From NCBI GenBank assembly GCA_002477755.1, contig DLKD01000057.1, positions 1-37,039 on the forward strand: 37,039 bases of DNA. The letters are read 5' to 3'. Numbering within the stretch: position 1 is the stretch's first letter; each line of letters starts with the position of its first letter. This stretch comes from Gordonia sp. UBA7599. GTDB lineage: Bacteria > Actinomycetota > Actinomycetes > Mycobacteriales > Mycobacteriaceae. The position numbers and the translations under genes are program-made. This document shows, in pieces, positions 1 through 9,454 of this stretch. The notes under the pieces were generated by a model. That model had not been told where the DNA came from. It did not search any database and worked only from the letters and a program-made list of their open reading frames with translations.

Positions 1-756
1 GTCGATCAGGCGGTGCTCGTAGTGCAGGCCGGCCGCGTCGAACTCGGCCTTGAACTCGCGGTCGAAGATGTCCTGGAAGATGTCCTTGAATGCACCGTCG
101 TAGGCCTTGAGGATGGTGTTCTTGGTCGACAGGTACACCGGGTAGTTGCGCTGCAGGCCGTAGTTGAACGACGCCCGCGCGAAGTCCTCGATGGACTTGT
201 TGAAGTTGTACATGCCCATCACGACGCCGCCCTCTTCGGGCAGCTTCACGATCTCGTGCTCGATGGGCTCGCCACCGTCGTCGGGCGTGAACGTGATGGT
301 CACCGTGCCGGCGTTGGGCACCTTGAAGTCGGTGGCGCGGTACTGGTCGCCGAAGGCGTGACGGCCGACGACGACGGGCTTGGTCCAACCGGGCACCAGA
401 CGCGGCACGTTGGAGATCAGGATCGGGGCGCGGAAGATCGTGCCGCCCAGGATGTTTCGGATGGTGCCGTTGGGCGAGCGCCACATCTTCTTCAGGCCGA
501 ATTCCTCGACGCGGGCCTCGTCGGGGGTGATCGTCGCGCACTTCACGCCGACACCGTGTTTCTGGATGGCATGGGCCGAGTCGATGGTCACCTGGTCGTC
601 GGTCTCGTCACGATGCTCGATGCCGAGGTCGTAGTAATCGAGGTTGACGTCGAGGTAGGGGTGGATCAGCTTCTCTTTGATGAACTGCCAGATGATTCGA
701 GTCATCTCGTCGCCGTCGAGCTCGACGACGGTTCCCTCGACCTTGATCTTGCCCAT
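1..756 (-). CDS. icd: NADP-dependent isocitrate dehydrogenase, 5' part (runs off the window)
   Basis: Oxidatively decarboxylates isocitrate to 2-oxoglutarate with NADP in the cytosolic TCA cycle. The visible 252 codons begin [20 protein letters not shown], the N-terminus of the eukaryote-like homodimeric NADP-IDH family (M. tuberculosis Icd1 type). Further in are the substrate-loop region [20 protein letters not shown] and the stretch [15 protein letters not shown]. The ATG at 754-756 has a strong ribosome site (GAGGAGGG) about 11 bases upstream. The family is about 400 residues long, so roughly 150 residues lie beyond base 1. It is transcribed away from the thioesterase gene. The neighbouring metY-metX order matches M. 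tuberculosis icd1-metC-metA from memory. Confidence 0.95.
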   Translation of the reverse strand, partial: MGKIKVEGTVVELDGDEMTRIIWQFIKEKLIHPYLDVNLDYYDLGIEHRDETDDQVTIDSAHAIQKHGVGVKCATITPDEARVEEFGLKKMWRSPNGTIRNILGGTIFRAPILISNVPRLVPGWTKPVVVGRHAFGDQYRATDFKVPNAGTVTITFTPDDGGEPIEHEIVKLPEEGGVVMGMYNFNKSIEDFARASFNYGLQRNYPVYLSTKNTILKAYDGAFKDIFQDIFDREFKAEFDAAGLHYEHRLID

Positions 757-1128
757 ATGGCTGGTGCCCTCCTCGGCATCGGGTGCGCAGTGGTGGCTGC
801 GACGGGGTCGGAGCAGCAGGGCCGCGGCGTGGGTGACACGTCGACGACCCGCATGGATTAAACCTAGTACGCGGTGCTGTCCGCCGCTGTTCACCGCAAA
901 CATAACGTCCGTACTGTTTGCCGAGTCTACTCGGTGGGATTGTTGCGTTCGTCACCGCATCCCCGAGCGCTCGGTCGGTCGATTTGTGGGCTCGGTGGAC
1001 GCGATTCCGGGGCCCATTCGGCGGTTGAGGATACGGACGGATGAGGAATGGATTTCGGCCAGATGACCGACTCCGCACGTGCCGCACCGGGTGCGTCGTG
1101 AGGATTTCCGGCCCCTCACCATTGGCCC
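757..1128. other. Intergenic region between divergent icd and thioesterase genes
   Basis: These 372 bases hold no convincing gene on either strand. On the minus strand a possible -10-like element (TAGGTT or TTTAAT, around 857-866) lies about 100 bases before the icd start. On the plus strand a TTGAGG around 1024 has no good -10 partner. Overlapping open frames here run into the flanking genes and look like GC-driven shadows. No strong hairpin, riboswitch or repeat was seen. Confidence 0.5.
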
Positions 1129-2079
1129 ATGACCGACAACGGACGGATGACCCTGCGCTTCCTCGCCGCCCCCACCGACGTCGCCTCGATGGGCGGTGCG
1201 GTGCGCGGCGGCCGACTGCTGAACTGGATCGACAAGGCGGCCTACGCCTGTGCCGCAGCCTGGTCGGGCGGCTACTGCGTCACCGCCTACGTCGGCAACG
1301 TCCGGTTCTCCCGCCATGTCCGCGCCGGCGACCTCGTCGAGGTCACCGCCCGGATCGTCTACACCGGGACGTCGAGCATGCACCTGATGTGCACGGTGTC
1401 CTCGGCCGATCCGTGCACCGGTGAGTACCGCGAGGTGAGCGACTGCCTCGTCGTGTTCATCGCGCTGGACGAACATCGCCGCCCGCGTGCGGTGCCGCCG
1501 TGGCGCCCCCGCACGCTTCAAGAGATCGCCGACGCCGAGGCCGCGATCGCCCGCATCGGCCTGCGCAAGCGGATCGAGGCCGAAATGGCCTCGACCACCT
1601 ACAGCGACGCTGGCATCGCACCGGAGGCGAAGATGCGCTTCCTGGCCGCCCCCACCGACGTCAACTGGGGCGGCAACGCGCACGGCGGCCGGATCATGGA
1701 ATGGATGGACGAGGCCGCCTACACGTGCGCCACCCAGTGGGCCAGCCAGGACTGCGTCTCCGCCTATGTCGGCGGCGTGCGCTTTTACGCACCGGTGCAC
1801 ATCGGCGACGTCGTGCGCACCCGCTCCCGACTGCTGCACACCGGCCGTCAGACCATGCACATCGCCGTCCGGATGAGCGCTGGCGACCCGCGCACCGGTG
1901 AGTTCCGCGACACCAGCCACGCGCTGGTGATCGTCGCGGCAATCGACGCCGACGGCGACGCGACCGATGTGCGGCCCTGGGTACCGACAACCGCCGAGGA
2001 CATCGCACTCGACGCGCATGCCCGCGCCCTTATCGGGCTGCGGCGAGAAGTCCCCCGCGCCCCGCTCCACGTGCACTGA
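1129..2079 (+). CDS. Acyl-CoA thioesterase with two hotdog domains
   Basis: Predicted to hydrolyse acyl-CoA thioesters (BFIT/BACH-type acyl-CoA hydrolase family). The 316-residue protein is a clear internal duplication. Repeat 1 (about residues 5-125) and repeat 2 (about 167-285) both start with RFLAAPTDV, continue with GGR and W(I/M)D(K/E)AAY, and carry a YVG(N/G)VRF strand. The second repeat has NAHGG, the Asn/His-containing helix start of active hotdog thioesterases. The first has GAVRGG instead, so only one half may be catalytic while the other is structural. The ATG at 1129 is used because the homology begins directly after it; a weak GTGAGGA lies further upstream. It is a single gene, divergent from icd, and its substrate chain length cannot be read from sequence. 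Confidence 0.85.
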   Translation: MTDNGRMTLRFLAAPTDVASMGGAVRGGRLLNWIDKAAYACAAAWSGGYCVTAYVGNVRFSRHVRAGDLVEVTARIVYTGTSSMHLMCTVSSADPCTGEYREVSDCLVVFIALDEHRRPRAVPPWRPRTLQEIADAEAAIARIGLRKRIEAEMASTTYSDAGIAPEAKMRFLAAPTDVNWGGNAHGGRIMEWMDEAAYTCATQWASQDCVSAYVGGVRFYAPVHIGDVVRTRSRLLHTGRQTMHIAVRMSAGDPRTGEFRDTSHALVIVAAIDADGDATDVRPWVPTTAEDIALDAHARALIGLRREVPRAPLHVH

Positions 2080-2157
2080 CGCCTTCTCCGCGCCTTTCCG
2101 TTCACGTCGATTCCAGACCCCGCCAGCGGTGGGGTGACCGTGTTATATCCTTGATGG

Positions 2158-2289
2158 CAGGTCCAGAGAATCAGCGTCAAGCCCCGGCTTGCTGATCGAC
2201 AACCCTCCAACCGCGGTGGGGTGCTCCGGGTGATGACCTGGCCAGGCGGCGCAGTCCGCACGGCAAGCGCGGGTCCGACGGTCGGACCC
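2158..2289 (+). promoter_or_regulatory. SAM-IV riboswitch upstream of metY
   Basis: The SAM-IV core is visible: CAGCGTCAAGCCCCGGCTTG, then a CAACCCTCCAACCGCGGTGG segment and GGGTGATGACC. The closing helix pairs CAGGTC (2158-2163) with GACCTG (2235-2240). A second helix pairs TCAGC (2171-2175) with GCTGA (2191-2195). Downstream, GGGTCCGA/TCGGACCC (2271-2289) forms an 8-bp hairpin with a CGG loop. A -10-like TATATC at 2144-2149 would start the transcript right at the first helix. No U-run terminator follows, so control at translation initiation (AGAAGG at 2313-2318) is more likely than attenuation. SAM binding would lower synthesis of the methionine enzymes. Confidence 0.9.
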
Positions 2290-2331
2290 AGGCCGGGGAA
2301 ACCCGAACCGACCAGAAGGTGAATGAGAACC

Positions 2332-3651
2332 ATGTCGCAAGAACAAGACGATCCAACGACGGGTTGGAGCTTCGAGACCAAGCAGGTCCACGCGGGCCAG
2401 GCCGCTGATGCCGCGACCAACGCGCGTGCACTGCCGATCTACCAGACCACGTCGTACGTCTTCAACGACACCACGCATGCCGCCAACCTCTTCGGGCTGG
2501 CCGAGCCGGGCAACATCTACACCCGGATCATGAACCCGACGCAGGACGTCGTCGAGCAGCGCCTCGCCGCTCTCGAGGGCGGCGTTGCCGCGCTGCTCGT
2601 CGCCTCCGGCCAGGCCGCGGAGACCTACGCGATCCAGAACATCGTCGAGGCCGGCGGACACGTCGTCGCCAGCCCGCGCCTCTACGGCGGTACCTACAAC
2701 CTGCTCCACTACACGCTGCCGAAGTTCGGTATCGAGACGACGTTCGTCGAGAACCCCGATGACCCGGAGTCCTGGCAGGCTGCGGTTCGCCCCAACACGC
2801 GCGCCTTCTACGGGGAGACGATCTCCAACCCGAAGATCGAGATCCTCGACATCTCGGCCGTCGCCGAGGTCGCCCACCGCAACGGTGTGCCCCTCATCGT
2901 CGACAACACGTTGGCCACGCCGTACCTGCTCAACCCGCTGGCGCACGGTGCCGACATCGTCGTGCACTCCACCACCAAGTGGATCGGCGGTCACGGCACT
3001 TCCATCGGCGGAGTCATCATCGACGGCGGCACGTTCGACTGGACGTCCCAGCGTGACGGTGAGGACTTGTTCCCCGGCTTCACCCAGCCCGACCCGAGCT
3101 ACGGCGGAGTCAAGTTCGTCGACCTCGGCGCGCCCGCCTACGCACTCAAGGCACGGGTCCAGCTACTGCGCGACACGGGTGCGGCGATCTCGCCGTTCAA
3201 CGCCTTCCTCATCGCGCAGGGCATCGAGACGCTGAGCCTGCGCGTGCAGCGCCACGTCGAGAACACCCAGAAGGTGGCCGCTTACCTCGTTGACCACCCG
3301 CAGGTCACCGACGTGTACTACGCCGGACTCGACTCGTCGCCGTACCACGAGCTGGCGGGCAAGTTGCTCCCGAAGGGCACCGGCTCGGTCATCAGCTTCG
3401 AGCTCGACGGCGGTGTCGATGCAGGCAAGCGGTTCGTCGATGCACTGACCCTGCACAGCCACGTCGCCAACGTCGGCGACGTGCGGTCGCTGGTCATCCA
3501 CCCGGCTTCGACGACACACAGCCAGCTCACCCCCGACGAGCAACTCGCCGCCGGCGTCACGCCGGGCTTGGTCCGCCTGTCGGTCGGTATCGAGGGCATC
3601 GACGACATCCTGGCCGACCTAGACCGGGGTTTCGCGGCGGCCAAAGGCTAG
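2332..3651 (+). CDS. metY: O-acetylhomoserine aminocarboxypropyltransferase (sulfhydrylase)
   Basis: PLP-dependent Cys/Met-metabolism enzyme (fold type I) that joins O-acetylhomoserine with sulfide to give homocysteine. With the ATG at 2332 it has 439 residues, normal for MetY. An in-frame ATG at 2323 adds three residues and lies closer to the AGAAGG ribosome site. The PLP lysine is K216 in [11 protein letters not shown]. The MetY signatures [20 protein letters not shown] (about 63-82) and [11 protein letters not shown] (about 190-200) are present. It lies under a SAM-IV riboswitch and is followed after 25 bases by metX, which makes its substrate. This is the metC-metA pair of mycobacteria. 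Confidence 0.95.
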   Translation: MSQEQDDPTTGWSFETKQVHAGQAADAATNARALPIYQTTSYVFNDTTHAANLFGLAEPGNIYTRIMNPTQDVVEQRLAALEGGVAALLVASGQAAETYAIQNIVEAGGHVVASPRLYGGTYNLLHYTLPKFGIETTFVENPDDPESWQAAVRPNTRAFYGETISNPKIEILDISAVAEVAHRNGVPLIVDNTLATPYLLNPLAHGADIVVHSTTKWIGGHGTSIGGVIIDGGTFDWTSQRDGEDLFPGFTQPDPSYGGVKFVDLGAPAYALKARVQLLRDTGAAISPFNAFLIAQGIETLSLRVQRHVENTQKVAAYLVDHPQVTDVYYAGLDSSPYHELAGKLLPKGTGSVISFELDGGVDAGKRFVDALTLHSHVANVGDVRSLVIHPASTTHSQLTPDEQLAAGVTPGLVRLSVGIEGIDDILADLDRGFAAAKG

Positions 3652-3676
3652 GGAGCGCACGATCAGCGAGGCCGAG

Positions 3677-4867
3677 GTGACCATCCTGCACAACCGCCGA
3701 CCCGGCGCGGACGCCACGTCCGTTCCGGCGTCGGCGGCTGCGCCGACGGATGATCCGCCCCAGGCGGAGTGGGCGTCGACGCCCGACGGCACTTACCATC
3801 GGGTCTCAGTCGGTGACATCGCGCTCGATGGGGGCGCGACGATCCCGGACGTCACCATGGCGTTCTCGCGATGGGGGCGGCCCAACGCGGCCCGCGACAA
3901 CATCGTGCTGGTCCTGCACGCGTTGACGGCTGACACGTACGTCACCGGGCCGGCCGACGCCGACCACGTAGCTGCCGGCTGGTGGGACGGCCTCATCGGC
4001 CCCGGGGCCGCGGTCGACACCGACGAGTGGTGCGTCATCGCCGCCAACGTCCTCGGCGGGTGCAACGGGTCGACTGGCCCCTCGTCGATCTCCCCCGACG
4101 GCAAACCGTGGGGATCCCGATTCCCCCATCTGACCGTGCTCGACCAGGTGCGCGCTGAAGCCGCCCTGCTCGACGAACTCGGAGTGACGTCGGTGGCCGC
4201 AGCCGTCGGCGGTTCGATGGGCGGTGCTCGCGCCCTCGAATGGGCTGTCACCTATCCCGAGCGCACGCGCGCCGCATTGGTGCTCGCGGTCGGCGCCCGC
4301 GCCACCGCCGATCAGATCGGCACACAAACCACGCAAATCGCGGCCATCAAGGCCGACCCGGCCTGGCAGGGCGGCGACTACCACGGAACCGATTTCGCAC
4401 CGACCACGGGCATGGGCGTGGCACGCCGCATCGCGCACCTGACCTATCGCCACGAGGTCGAACTCGACGAGCGGTTCGCAAACTCGGCCCAGGGCGACGA
4501 GGATACGCTGCTCGACGGCCGCTACGCAGTGCAGTCCTACCTCGACCACCAGGCCGAGAAGATCATTTCCCGCTTCGACCCGGCGTCCTATGTCGCGCTC
4601 ACCGAGGTGCTCAACAACCACGACGTCGGGCGGGGGCGCGGCGGCGTCCGCGCCGCGTTGAGCTCCTGCCAGACGCCGGTCATCGTCGGCGGCATCGACA
4701 GCGACCGGCTCTACCCCATCCGCCTGCAAGAAGAGCTCGCCCGCGAGCTCGGCAATTGCGTGGGCGGCCTGCGCGTCGTCGAGTCCGTGTACGGCCACGA
4801 CGCCTTCCTCGTCGAGTTCGACGCCATCGCCGACCTCCTGCGCCAGACGGTCGCCCTCGCGCGCTGA
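3677..4867 (+). CDS. metX: Homoserine O-acetyltransferase
   Basis: Transfers the acetyl group of acetyl-CoA to homoserine, the committing step of methionine synthesis. The 396-residue protein has the alpha/beta-hydrolase fold. The nucleophile elbow is [12 protein letters not shown] with catalytic S180. The catalytic Asp lies in [11 protein letters not shown], and the His in [12 protein letters not shown] near the C-terminus. [14 protein letters not shown] (about 124-137) is the typical MetX oxyanion and substrate region. The GTG start at 3677 is chosen for family length and has only a weak purine-rich ribosome site (GCGAGGCCGAG). It is co-transcribed with metY and so probably shares its riboswitch. 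Its stop lies 5 bases from the stop of the converging DUF3017 gene. Confidence 0.94.
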   Translation: MTILHNRRPGADATSVPASAAAPTDDPPQAEWASTPDGTYHRVSVGDIALDGGATIPDVTMAFSRWGRPNAARDNIVLVLHALTADTYVTGPADADHVAAGWWDGLIGPGAAVDTDEWCVIAANVLGGCNGSTGPSSISPDGKPWGSRFPHLTVLDQVRAEAALLDELGVTSVAAAVGGSMGGARALEWAVTYPERTRAALVLAVGARATADQIGTQTTQIAAIKADPAWQGGDYHGTDFAPTTGMGVARRIAHLTYRHEVELDERFANSAQGDEDTLLDGRYAVQSYLDHQAEKIISRFDPASYVALTEVLNNHDVGRGRGGVRAALSSCQTPVIVGGIDSDRLYPIRLQEELARELGNCVGGLRVVESVYGHDAFLVEFDAIADLLRQTVALAR

Positions 4868-4872
4868 CGCGG

Positions 4873-5295
4873 TTAGCGTGTTCCCAAGGGATCGATCGTG
4901 AACGCCATCCAGAGCACGACGGTCGCCAGTGCCGTCAGCGCCGAGACGTCGAACACGCGGCCGCGCACTTGCAGCAGACCCGCGCGGCTCGTCGGCAAGA
5001 CCGCCCGCAGCACCGCGCCCAATGCCAGCGCCCCGCCGAACACGAAGGCACCGCGCCGCCACCGGTCGACGAGGACCAGCACGACCGCCAGCGCGACGAC
5101 GCCCAGAACGAAGAAGTACGGGAGTTGCATGAGGTACCAGCGACGGACACGCGCCTTGCGCAGCGACCGGGCGCGCTCTTCGTTGGTCGGCAACTCCTCG
5201 ATCGGCGGCAGCACCCGCGGCTGAGCCCGGGTCGTGGCCCACTCGCCGGCGCCCGCCACCTTGGCGGCGGGCTCCTCGTCGTCGGGTCGGCTCAC
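4873..5295 (-). CDS. DUF3017-type small membrane protein
   Basis: Function unknown. The 140-residue protein has a hydrophilic N-terminus (about 55 residues, presumably cytoplasmic) and then three hydrophobic segments: about 58-80 (PYFFVLGVVALAVVLVLV), about 87-105 (FVFGGALALGAVLRAVL) and about 119-135. Its form and its place directly after folD match the actinobacterial DUF3017 family (Rv3355c next to folD in M. tuberculosis, from memory). It starts with GTG one base after the folD stop (TGAGGTG), so translation is probably coupled to folD. It converges with metX with almost no space for a terminator. Confidence 0.8.
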   Translation of the reverse strand: MSRPDDEEPAAKVAGAGEWATTRAQPRVLPPIEELPTNEERARSLRKARVRRWYLMQLPYFFVLGVVALAVVLVLVDRWRRGAFVFGGALALGAVLRAVLPTSRAGLLQVRGRVFDVSALTALATVVLWMAFTIDPLGTR

Positions 5296-5296
5296 C

Positions 5297-6163
5297 TCAG
5301 GCCTCCCGCGCCGCCAGCTGCGCCTCTGCGCGCTCGACGATGTTGACCAACAGGAATGCCCTGGTCAACGGCCCGACGCCACCGGGATTGGGTGACACAG
5401 CACCGGCCACCTTCCACACATCCGGGTGGACGTCGCCGACCAGCTTCCCGTCGTCGCCGCGGCTGACCCCGACGTCGATCACCGTCGCTCCCGGCGCCAC
5501 CATGTCGGGCTTGATCAGGTGCCCGACTCCGGCGGCGGCGACGATGATGTCGGCGCGGCGCGTCTCGGCCGCGAGGTCGCGGGTGCCGGTGTGACACAGC
5601 GTCACGGTCGCGTTCTCGCTGCGCCGCGTGAGCAGCAGGCCGATGGGCCGGCCGATGGTGACGCCGCGGCCGATGACGGTGACGCGGGCACCGTCGATCG
5701 GGATGTCGTAGCGGCGCAGCAGCGCGATGACGCCGCGCGGCGTGCACGGCAGCGTCGACGGCTCCCCCAGGACCAGGCGGCCCAGGTTGACCGGGTGCAG
5801 GCCGTCGGCATCCTTGAGGGGGTCGATCCGCTCCAGTGCGGCGTTCTCGTCGAGGTGGCGCGGCAACGGCAGCTGCACGATGTATCCGGTGCAGGCGTCA
5901 TCGGCGTTGAGCTCGTCGATAGCCGCGTTGAGCTCGTCGGCCGTCGTATCGGCCGTCAGGTCCTTGCGGATCGAGTTGACGCCGATCTTCGCGCAGTCGT
6001 TGTGCTTGCCCTTCACATAGGACTGCGACCCCGGATCATCGCCGACGAGGACGGTGCCCAGGCCGGGTTCGATGCCCGCGGCCTTGAGCCGCTGGACCCG
6101 CGCGGCCAGATCGTCGAAGATCTCGTCGCGGGTGACGATTCCGTCGAGTCGAATGGCGCTCAC
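5297..6163 (-). CDS. folD: Bifunctional methylenetetrahydrofolate dehydrogenase / methenyltetrahydrofolate cyclohydrolase
   Basis: Interconverts 5,10-methylene-, 5,10-methenyl- and 10-formyl-THF, supplying one-carbon units for purines, formyl-Met and methionine. At 288 residues it is full length. Signatures are [18 protein letters not shown] with catalytic K53, the QLPLPRH substrate loop, the NADP-binding [14 protein letters not shown] (about 164-177) and the C-terminal signature [11 protein letters not shown] as [14 protein letters not shown] start at 6161-6163. It is divergent from trmL with a 53-base gap that must hold both promoters, and is the first gene of a two-gene unit with the DUF3017 gene. 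Confidence 0.95.
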   Translation of the reverse strand: MSAIRLDGIVTRDEIFDDLAARVQRLKAAGIEPGLGTVLVGDDPGSQSYVKGKHNDCAKIGVNSIRKDLTADTTADELNAAIDELNADDACTGYIVQLPLPRHLDENAALERIDPLKDADGLHPVNLGRLVLGEPSTLPCTPRGVIALLRRYDIPIDGARVTVIGRGVTIGRPIGLLLTRRSENATVTLCHTGTRDLAAETRRADIIVAAAGVGHLIKPDMVAPGATVIDVGVSRGDDGKLVGDVHPDVWKVAGAVSPNPGGVGPLTRAFLLVNIVERAEAQLAAREA

Positions 6164-6216
6164 GCGGCCATTCTTCCACGTCGGCCCCGCCGTGCCCGGG
6201 CGGGCGGTGCGCTAAC

Positions 6217-6690
6217 GTGCGATACGTGTTCCGCATCCTGTTCGTGCAGCCGGCCATCCCGCCCAACACTGGCAACGCGATCCGGCTGGCCGCCAACACC
6301 GGATGCGAGCTCCACCTGGTGGAACCGCTCGGATTCCAGATGACTGACGCGCAGGTCAAGCGGGCTGGACTCGACTACCACGAGATGGCGCACGTGACCG
6401 TTCACCCGAATCTCGACGCCGCGTGGGCGGCACTGACTCCGGAACGCGTCTACGCGTTCACCGCGCATGCGACGCGGTTCTACACCGACGTCGAGTACCG
6501 GCCCGGCGACGTGCTGATGTTCGGCCCGGAGCCGACGGGGCTGAGCGAGGAGATGCTCGCCGACCCGCACCTCACCGACCGCCTGCGCATCCCGATGCTG
6601 CCGGCGCGCCGATCGCACAACCTCGCCAACTCGGCGTCGCTGGCCGTTTATGAGGCGTGGCGCCAGAACGGATTCGACGGCGCGGTCTGA
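6217..6690 (+). CDS. trmL: tRNA (cytidine/uridine-34 2'-O)-methyltransferase, TrmL/YibK type
   Basis: A SPOUT-class methyltransferase that uses SAM to 2'-O-methylate wobble position 34 of some leucine tRNAs (family knowledge). The 157-residue protein contains all three SPOUT motifs of the YibK group: IPPNTGNAIRLAANTG near the N-terminus, LMFGPEPTGLSEEML in the knot, and RIPMLPARRSHNLANSAS followed by VYEAWRQ at the C-terminus. The GTG at 6217 is the given start; GTG 6226 (three codons on) is possible. It corresponds to M. tuberculosis SpoU (Rv3366) by position, from memory. It converges with the FAD oxidase gene with a 13-base gap. Confidence 0.9.
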   Translation: MRYVFRILFVQPAIPPNTGNAIRLAANTGCELHLVEPLGFQMTDAQVKRAGLDYHEMAHVTVHPNLDAAWAALTPERVYAFTAHATRFYTDVEYRPGDVLMFGPEPTGLSEEMLADPHLTDRLRIPMLPARRSHNLANSASLAVYEAWRQNGFDGAV

Positions 6691-6703
6691 GAAGCCGAGC
6701 GGT

Positions 6704-8071
<1,368 letters not shown>

Positions 8072-8081
8072 CGACCCAGCC

Positions 8082-8139
8082 TGTCAGAGCGCCGACGTTT
8101 GTGACCACATAGTGGTCACAAACGTCGACGCAAAGGCAC
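8082..8139. repeat. 58-bp palindromic repeat, copy 1 (upstream of rtcB)
   Basis: The core is a perfect inverted repeat: CGACGTTTGTGACCAC (8092-8107), centre ATA, then GTGGTCACAAACGTCG (8111-8126). The flanks TGTCAGAGCGC and ACGCAAAGGCAC are shared with the second copy at 9394-9451. The two copies are in the same orientation and differ at two positions of 58. This copy lies 11 bases before the FAD-oxidase start and 92 bases before the rtcB start, so it could also act as an operator or a 5'-UTR hairpin. Confidence 0.9.
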
Positions 8140-8231
8140 ATCCCGATATTCGTTCGACGCTTGGCCAGCACTTTCGTACCGTTGTCGGGCCGCCGACCGG
8201 CGGCACGAGAACAACGAACATCGGAAGATCC

Positions 8232-9380
8232 ATGAACGCGCAATTCCCCGTGTCACTGACGGGAGCTACCGCACCCACGCTGCTGTGGGCACAGGAGACC
8301 TCCATCGAGGCCGCCGCCCTCGACCAGCTGCGCCGGGTGTCGCGGCTGCCGTGGGTCCACGGGGTCGCGGTGTGCCCGGCCGCCGTCGGCGTCGACATTG
8401 GCTGCGGGATGGCCGCGGTGAAGACCGACCTCGTCGCGGCCGACCTGCCCGACGACCTGTCCGGCATGCGCAGCGCCATCGAGGCCAAGGTGCCCGTCGG
8501 ACGACACGGCCATGACTCCCCGGTCAACACGGCCCGCCTGCACTTCGGTGCCGGGGGCGGAGCGAGCGGCAGTTGGGACCCGTTCTGGAAGCGGTTCACC
8601 GACCTGCACCGCGGCGTGCGCCAGCTCGACACGCGTGCCCAGCGGCAGATGGGGTCCCTGGGTGGCGGCAACCACTTCATCGAGGTCTGCCTCGACGACG
8701 AGGGTGCCGTCTGGATCATGCTGCACTCCGGCTCCCGCAACATCGGCAAGGAGCTGGCCGATCGGCATATGGCGGTGGCGGCGAAGCTGCCGCACAACAC
8801 CGATCTGCCTGACCGCGACCTCGCCGTTTTCGTCGCCGGGACACCAGAGATGGACGCCTACCGCCGCGACCTGGAGTGGGCGCAGGAGTACGCGGCGCGT
8901 AATCGCGCGGTGATGCTCGCGCTGGTGTGTGCGGCGGTGCGGGAGAGTTTCCCGGGCCGTCAAGTACGGTTCGACGAGCCAATCAGTTGCCACCACAACT
9001 ATGTGGCGGTCGAGGAGATCGACGGGATCGAACTGCTGGTCACCCGCAAAGGGGCGATCCGCGCGGGCACCGGCGACCTGGGGCTGATCCCCGGGTCCAT
9101 GGGCACCGGCTCCTACGTCGTGCGCGGACTCGGATCGGCAGAGTCCTTCTACTCCGCGTCGCACGGTGCGGGGCGTCGGATGAGCCGCTCCAAGGCGCGC
9201 AAGACGTTCACCGCCGCCGACCTGGTGGAGCAGACGGCCGGTGTCGAGTCCCGCAAGGACTTCGGCGTGGTCGACGAGATCCCGGCCGCCTACAAGGACA
9301 TCGACGAGGTGATCGCGGCGCAGACCGATCTCGTCGAGGTCGTCGCGCACCTGCGCCAAGTGGTGTGCGTGAAGGGGTGA
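8232..9380 (+). CDS. rtcB: RtcB-family RNA ligase with an internal deletion of the PDVH segment
   Basis: RtcB joins 2',3'-cyclic-phosphate (3'-phosphate) and 5'-OH RNA ends using GTP and Mn2+, in RNA repair. This 382-residue protein matches the bacterial family almost end to end: VGVDIGCGMAAVKT (metal ligands D55, C58), GSLGGGNHFIEVCLD, IMLHSGSRNIGK, SCHHNYV, GSMGTGSYVVRGLG, and SHGAGRRMSR with H311 as the guanylylated histidine, ending RQVVCVKG. Between LPWVHGVAV (39-47) and CPAAVGVDIG, however, about 22 residues are missing relative to E. coli RtcB as I recall it. That stretch contains the invariant MPDVHxGKG motif, whose Asp is needed for ligation. The frame is intact. The ATG at 8232 follows GGAAGA; upstream codons in the same frame carry no homology. 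It may be inactive, or altered in function. Confidence 0.85.
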   Translation: MNAQFPVSLTGATAPTLLWAQETSIEAAALDQLRRVSRLPWVHGVAVCPAAVGVDIGCGMAAVKTDLVAADLPDDLSGMRSAIEAKVPVGRHGHDSPVNTARLHFGAGGGASGSWDPFWKRFTDLHRGVRQLDTRAQRQMGSLGGGNHFIEVCLDDEGAVWIMLHSGSRNIGKELADRHMAVAAKLPHNTDLPDRDLAVFVAGTPEMDAYRRDLEWAQEYAARNRAVMLALVCAAVRESFPGRQVRFDEPISCHHNYVAVEEIDGIELLVTRKGAIRAGTGDLGLIPGSMGTGSYVVRGLGSAESFYSASHGAGRRMSRSKARKTFTAADLVEQTAGVESRKDFGVVDEIPAAYKDIDEVIAAQTDLVEVVAHLRQVVCVKG

Positions 9381-9393
9381 CCCGAGATTGAAA

Positions 9394-9451
9394 TGTCAGA
9401 GTGCCGACGTTTGTGACCACATAGTGGTCACAAACGTCGGCGCAAAGGCAC
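9394..9451. repeat. 58-bp palindromic repeat, copy 2 (downstream of rtcB)
   Basis: Same element and orientation as 8082-8139. The palindrome here is longer: GCCGACGTTTGTGACCAC, centre ATA, and an 18-bp matching right arm ending GTCGGC. It fills nearly all of the gap between the converging rtcB (stop 9380) and dnaE2 (stop 9455). The RNA would form a very stable hairpin on either strand. There is no T-run, so it is not a classic intrinsic terminator, though it may reduce read-through. Confidence 0.9.
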
Positions 9452-9454
9452 TTC

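Noticed and set aside
8096-8122. CRP-like site TGTGA...TCACA in the 58-bp palindrome
   Set aside because: The half-sites are 11 bases apart rather than the 6 of CRP/Cmr sites, and the same sequence occurs between two converging genes, where an operator has no target.
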